The position numbers and the translations under genes are program-made. 9,016 nucleotides of DNA from UBA1259 sp964453915. GTDB lineage: Bacteria > Bacillota > Clostridia > Christensenellales > Borkfalkiaceae. This document shows, one piece after another, positions 5,729-9,016 of this stretch. The stretch spans positions 1 to 9,016 of the forward strand of contig CAYVPW010000037.1 of the NCBI GenBank assembly GCA_964453915.1. Reading direction: 5' to 3'. Below the pieces are notes generated by a model. That model was not told where the DNA came from and did not search any database. It saw only the letters and a list, made by a program, of their open reading frames with translations. Position 1 is the stretch's first letter, and every line of letters begins with the position of its first letter.

Positions 5729-5730
5729 TA
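5726..5730 (-). promoter_or_regulatory. ylxM stop / ffh start overlap (TAATG)
   Basis: The minus strand reads TAATG: the TAA of ylxM and the ATG of ffh share one A. Such overlaps usually couple translation, so ylxM translation probably sets part of the Ffh output. Confidence 0.85.
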
Positions 5731-6027
5731 TCTACCTATTATCTTTTTAAGTTTTTCACCGAGAGCCTTATCGGCAATCTCTTCTGAAATGCTTAATATA
5801 TCAGTTTGAATACCCTTTAACCTTAATTGCTTTTCGTATTCACATAGTTTGGCTTTTACGCTTTTAACCCCGTCGTACACGCTTTGACGGGAAGAATTGG
5901 TTTCTTCCGCAATCTCCGCAAGGGACAAATCTAAACAGTAATAAGAATAAAATATATCCCTTTGCCTTTCGGTAAGCAAACCCTTGTATATTTCAAAAAG
6001 TTCTACGTAATACAAATCTTTTTCCAT
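5728..6027 (-). CDS. ylxM: YlxM/p13-like helix-turn-helix protein
   Basis: Small protein of the UPF0122 family, regularly encoded directly before ffh in Gram-positive bacteria; it is proposed to modulate the SRP pathway. The 99-residue product has the sigma-region-4-like pattern LLTERQRDIFYSYYCLDLSLAEIAEETNSSRQSVYD (about 17-52; helix-turn-helix roughly 33-56), then a charged helical tail. The chosen ATG fits the family N terminus (ELFEIYKGLLT follows it), yet no Shine-Dalgarno sequence lies within 15 bases upstream; the nearest purine run is in the upstream hairpin. It is translationally coupled to ffh by TAATG and is preceded by its own consensus promoter. Confidence 0.95.
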   Translation of the reverse strand: MEKDLYYVELFEIYKGLLTERQRDIFYSYYCLDLSLAEIAEETNSSRQSVYDGVKSVKAKLCEYEKQLRLKGIQTDILSISEEIADKALGEKLKKIIGR

Positions 6028-6034
6028 AGCAAAA

Positions 6035-6070
6035 TCAAAAGGGTGTAAAGTATTTTTCCTTTACACCCTT
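6035..6070 (-). terminator. Hairpin between ftsY and ylxM, terminator for read-through from ftsY
   Basis: Perfect 12-bp inverted repeat (arms 6070-6059 and 6050-6039 on the minus strand) with an eight-base A-rich loop. The 3' arm ends in TT and runs into TTGATTTT, giving a broken T-tract. It lies 48 bases after the ftsY stop. The stem is long and perfect, but the T-tract is interrupted by GA, so termination may be partial. Confidence 0.65.
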
Positions 6071-6100
6071 ATTATATACGTTTATTCTATCCGTTGTCAA
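6071..6100 (-). promoter_or_regulatory. Consensus sigma-A type promoter for ylxM-ffh
   Basis: On the minus strand TTGACA (6100-6095) and TATAAT (6076-6071) are both perfect, with an 18-base spacer. The -10 directly abuts the hairpin at 6070, so the expected start site (about 6064) falls inside the 5' arm. This is the best promoter match in the window and should drive ylxM, ffh and probably rpsP and the genes after it. Confidence 0.85.
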
Positions 6101-6118
6101 GCATATTTCAGTCGTTTT

Positions 6119-7015
6119 TTAAAACATTGCGTCTACAAATTCTTCTGCGTTGAAATCTTCTATATCGTCTATCTTTTCGCCCGTTCCCACGTACACGACG
6201 GGGATTTCAAGTTCATAACAAAGCGAAACTATAAACCCACCCTTAGCAGTACCGTCTAACTTTGTCAAAACTATTCCGTTTAAACCTACGGCTTGATTAA
6301 ACACCTCCACCTGATTGTATGCGTTTTGCCCAGTAGTTGCATCTAAAACGATAAGCTTATAATAATTTGCTTCCGGATATTCTCTAGAAATAACTCTGTC
6401 CATTTTTTTAAGTTCTTCCATTAAATTTAATTTAACGTGAAGTCTTCCCGCAGTATCTATTATAAGCACGTCCGTTTTTTTCGCTTTTGCAGAACTTATA
6501 GCATCAAAAACGACGGCGGAAGCGTCTGCACCTTCTTCGTGACGAATAATTCTCACCTTTGCCCTATCCGCCCAAACGGACAATTGGTCCGCCGCAGCAG
6601 CACGGAACGTATCCGCCGCAGCTATCGTAACGGTTTTGCCTTCTTTAACGAATTTTGCCGCAAGTTTTCCGATAGTGGTAGTTTTGCCAACGCCGTTTAC
6701 GCCTATAACCATTATTACCGCAGGATTTTTAATTTCTAACTCGTCCGGATAAGAAAGGGTTTCGTAAAGTTCTTTTTTAAGAAGTTTTATAACGTAATCT
6801 TTATCTTTACACTTTTCTTTAATGGCAACTTCCCTTATTTCGTCCACGATTTCCATAGTGGTTTTTACGGATACGTCAGAAGAAATTAAAATATCTTCTA
6901 GTTCTTCGTAAAAATCTTCGCCTATTTTATCCTTTGCAAAAAGTTCGTTAAGTTTTTTTGATATACCGTCTCTCGTTTTTGAAAGTACGGACTTTAATTT
7001 GCCGAATAATCCCAT
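6119..7015 (-). CDS. ftsY: Signal recognition particle receptor FtsY
   Basis: Membrane-associated GTPase that receives the SRP-ribosome complex and passes it to the Sec translocon. The 298-residue protein is an NG-domain form: a short amphipathic start (MGLFGKLKSVLSK) likely contacts lipid, with no long acidic A domain as in E. coli. N domain about 15-95 (LEDILISSDVSV); G domain with GVNGVGKTT (105-113), DTFRAAAADQL (135-145), DTAGR (187-191), DATTGQNA (225-232) and TKLDGTAKGG (251-260); VYVGTGEKIDDIEDF near the end. ATG start with AAGGTG (7026-7021) five bases upstream. It begins 21 bases after smc, an arrangement common in Bacillota, and is probably transcribed with it. A promoter and hairpin follow. 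Confidence 0.98.
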   Translation of the reverse strand: MGLFGKLKSVLSKTRDGISKKLNELFAKDKIGEDFYEELEDILISSDVSVKTTMEIVDEIREVAIKEKCKDKDYVIKLLKKELYETLSYPDELEIKNPAVIMVIGVNGVGKTTTIGKLAAKFVKEGKTVTIAAADTFRAAAADQLSVWADRAKVRIIRHEEGADASAVVFDAISSAKAKKTDVLIIDTAGRLHVKLNLMEELKKMDRVISREYPEANYYKLIVLDATTGQNAYNQVEVFNQAVGLNGIVLTKLDGTAKGGFIVSLCYELEIPVVYVGTGEKIDDIEDFNAEEFVDAMF

Positions 7016-7036
7016 TAAAACACCTTGAATTTATAA

Positions 7037-9016
7037 TTATGCCAACTGGTCGTCGAACGCAGCCACGTCGGAAAGTTTTACGGATACCATTTTAGACACA
7101 CCCTTTTCTTGCATGGTCACGCCGAAAAGCGCATCCGCCATTTCCATTGTGGGTTTTCTGTGCGTGATAACTATAAACTGCGTTTCTTCGGAGAATTTTT
7201 GCAAATATCTTGCAAATCTATCAACGTTTGCCTCGTCTAACGCCGCTTCGATTTCGTCTAAAACGCAGAACGGCATAGGACGGAGTTTTAAGATAGAGAA
7301 CAATATTGCAATAGCGGTAAGTGCCTTTTCCCCACCGGATAAAAGAGAAAGTTTTTGCAATTTCTTTCCCGGCGGCTCGGCTATGATTTCTATGCCTGCT
7401 TCTAATCTGTCTTCTACTTGCGAATAATCAAGTTCCAACATCGCTCTGCCACCGCCGAACAATTCCTTAAATATTCTTTGGAAGTTTTCGTTTATTTTTG
7501 CAAAACCTTGGTCAAACTGCGTAAGCATTTCACCCTTGATTTTATCAATGGCTTCTTTTAAGTCTTTTTCCGCCTTTTCAAGGTCTTCTTTTTGCGCAGT
7601 CATTTCGTCGTAACGCTCTTTCATAGCCTTGTAATCTTCTATTGCAGAACCGTTTATAGTCCCCAAAGAAGAACGGCGTTTTCTAAGTCTTGCAATTTCT
7701 TTTTCACCAAAAACCGCGTCGTAATTTTCTTCTTTGCACTTAACTGCCGTTTCGTAGGTTTCTTGATAGTCTTCCCAAATGCTTTGTTGCAAGTATTCTA
7801 GGTCCGAATCTATCTTTGCAAGCGCAACCTCTTGATCTTTACGCTTTTCCAACAACAAATCTCTCTCTTCGGTAGCACGTTGCTTTTTCTCGTCGTTTTT
7901 AGCAAGTTTGTCTTTTAGGTCTAACTTGTAGTTTTCTATATTTTCTATTTCTTCTCTAATGCCGTTGATATGATCTTGCTCTTCTTTGGTTAGGGCAACT
8001 TTTTCTTGTTCTCTCTTTAACGTCTCTATAATTCCTGCAGCGCCTTCGTTGCTCTTTTTTAACCTTTCAATACCGCTCTCCGCTTCGCTTAACGCATTGT
8101 TAAGCCTTGCGTTATCTTCGGATAAACTAGAAAGTTTAGCCTTTAATTCCGTTGTGCGAACTTGCAAAGAAGTGCTCTCTACAGCGTAGCTTTCACGCTC
8201 TTTTTTTAATGCGTCGAATTCTTGTTGATGCTTGTCCGCATTGCTTTCCGCCACTTCTTTTTTCGCTTCTAATTCTTTTCCGCCCGAAGTGACGCTTACG
8301 TAGTCTTTATCTAACTTGTCTATCCTTTTATCAACCTCTTCCATCAATTCGGAAACGGCTTCTATTTCTTTGCCTACTTCTATCAAAGAGTTTTCCGCAA
8401 CGGTTTGTTTTTCCCTTGCAAGCACCACTTCTTGACGCTTTCCGTTATACATTTCGTTAAGCATAGACAAATCGTCTAGCGCGGTGTCTCTCTTTTTTTC
8501 TAAAAGCGTTTTTTCGGATTTTAATTTATCCATTTCGGCACGCTTTTCCTTTAACTGTTCGGCATTCTCTTCTATTTTTCTGTCACCGGAAAGAATACCC
8601 ACGGTATCTTGTCTTCTAGAACCGCCCGTCATAGCGCCTTGTGTAGAGAACACGTCTCCGTCCAAGGTGACCATTTTGAACGCCGAACGATATTTATTTG
8701 CTATAACGGTGGCGTTATCAAGCGTATCCACTATAAGAGTGTTTCCTAACAAGTTGGAAATTATGTTTTCAAACTTAGCGTCGTAAGAAACAAGTTCGTT
8801 TGCAACACCCAGTGCACCGCGCTCTTTTAAGGCACTTATCACAGAGGGATTAGAAGGTCTCGGTTTTACGGAAGTAATTGGCAAAAACGTGACTCTTCCA
8901 AGTTTATTTTCTTTTAGATATTTTATAAGATAACTACCATCGTCCACGGTGGCGGTGACTATATTTTGCGCCGCCGTTCCAAGTGCCGTTTCCAACGCTA
9001 TATCAAACTTTCTGTC
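7037..9016 (-). CDS. smc: Chromosome segregation ATPase Smc, C-terminal part (cut by the window edge)
   Basis: Core of the bacterial condensin complex with ScpA and ScpB; it organises and separates the chromosome. About 659 residues are present and the frame is open to the window edge, beginning DRKFDIALETALG, which lies in the hinge; full proteins have about 1,190 residues, so the N-terminal ATPase half and first coiled-coil arm are missing. The hinge remainder runs to about residue 135 (GRVTFLPI, FSTQGAMTGGSRR), followed by a long Glu/Lys-rich coiled coil to about 500 and the C-terminal head: signature LSGGEKALTA (about 559-568), Walker B PFCVLDEIEAALDEANV (about 582-598), and H-loop ITHRKPTME (about 617-625). 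The catalytic Glu and signature motif look intact. Confidence 0.97.
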   Translation of the reverse strand, partial: DRKFDIALETALGTAAQNIVTATVDDGSYLIKYLKENKLGRVTFLPITSVKPRPSNPSVISALKERGALGVANELVSYDAKFENIISNLLGNTLIVDTLDNATVIANKYRSAFKMVTLDGDVFSTQGAMTGGSRRQDTVGILSGDRKIEENAEQLKEKRAEMDKLKSEKTLLEKKRDTALDDLSMLNEMYNGKRQEVVLAREKQTVAENSLIEVGKEIEAVSELMEEVDKRIDKLDKDYVSVTSGGKELEAKKEVAESNADKHQQEFDALKKERESYAVESTSLQVRTTELKAKLSSLSEDNARLNNALSEAESGIERLKKSNEGAAGIIETLKREQEKVALTKEEQDHINGIREEIENIENYKLDLKDKLAKNDEKKQRATEERDLLLEKRKDQEVALAKIDSDLEYLQQSIWEDYQETYETAVKCKEENYDAVFGEKEIARLRKRRSSLGTINGSAIEDYKAMKERYDEMTAQKEDLEKAEKDLKEAIDKIKGEMLTQFDQGFAKINENFQRIFKELFGGGRAMLELDYSQVEDRLEAGIEIIAEPPGKKLQKLSLLSGGEKALTAIAILFSILKLRPMPFCVLDEIEAALDEANVDRFARYLQKFSEETQFIVITHRKPTMEMADALFGVTMQEKGVSKMVSVKLSDVAAFDDQLA

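Noticed and set aside
7113..7427. Plus-strand 104-codon open frame opposite smc
   Set aside because: It lies wholly inside the C-terminal head of smc on the other strand, without a ribosome binding site or recognisable domain.
1..9016. Search for a novel system, mobile element, CRISPR array or tRNA
   Set aside because: Every stretch over 150 bases is accounted for by conserved housekeeping genes on one strand. No transposase, integrase, repeat array or tRNA-like fold was seen.

Overview
The window is a compact, one-directional (minus-strand) housekeeping block from a low-GC bacterium, most likely an uncultured member of the Bacillota (Clostridia-like). The case for this rests on gene order (smc, ftsY, ylxM, ffh, rpsP, khpA, rimM, trmD, rbgA, rnhB, yraN, rplS when read from high to low coordinates), Gram-positive-type proteins (YlxM, RbgA, a KH-domain KhpA), strong AGGAG-like ribosome binding sites in front of several genes, and A/T-rich codon choice. 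A 100-N gap flanked by exact 55-base duplications points to a short-read draft or metagenome assembly.

Layout in transcription order. 9016-7037: C-terminal half of the chromosome condensation ATPase Smc. 7015-6119: the SRP receptor FtsY. 6118-6028: an intergenic region with a consensus promoter (TTGACA/TATAAT) abutting a 12-bp hairpin. 6027-4415: ylxM and ffh, joined by a TAATG stop/start overlap. 4383-2582: rpsP, khpA, rimM and trmD, with two adjacent hairpins between khpA and rimM. 2574-1532: the ribosome-assembly GTPase RbgA, interrupted by the assembly gap. 1529-610: rnhB and yraN, overlapping, yraN starting at TTG. 609-492: a promoter and a folded leader, then rplS (491-144). A strong intrinsic terminator lies at 95-120, and a promoter-like sequence at 3-31 points out of the window.

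Functionally the block joins co-translational targeting to the membrane (FtsY, Ffh, YlxM), ribosome proteins and ribosome maturation (S16, L19, RimM, RbgA), tRNA modification (TrmD), RNA binding (KhpA), and genome maintenance (Smc, RNase HII). S16 and L19 are at opposite ends of the ribosomal part, and L19 appears to have its own promoter and leader.

I see no mobile element, CRISPR array, tRNA, rRNA, defence system or clearly novel gene system. The points most worth a second look are the 162-bp in-frame duplication signature inside rbgA, the promoter whose start site falls inside a terminator stem upstream of ylxM-ffh, the rplS leader and its displaced position, the paired hairpins before rimM, and an Asp-to-Glu change at the TrmD catalytic position.
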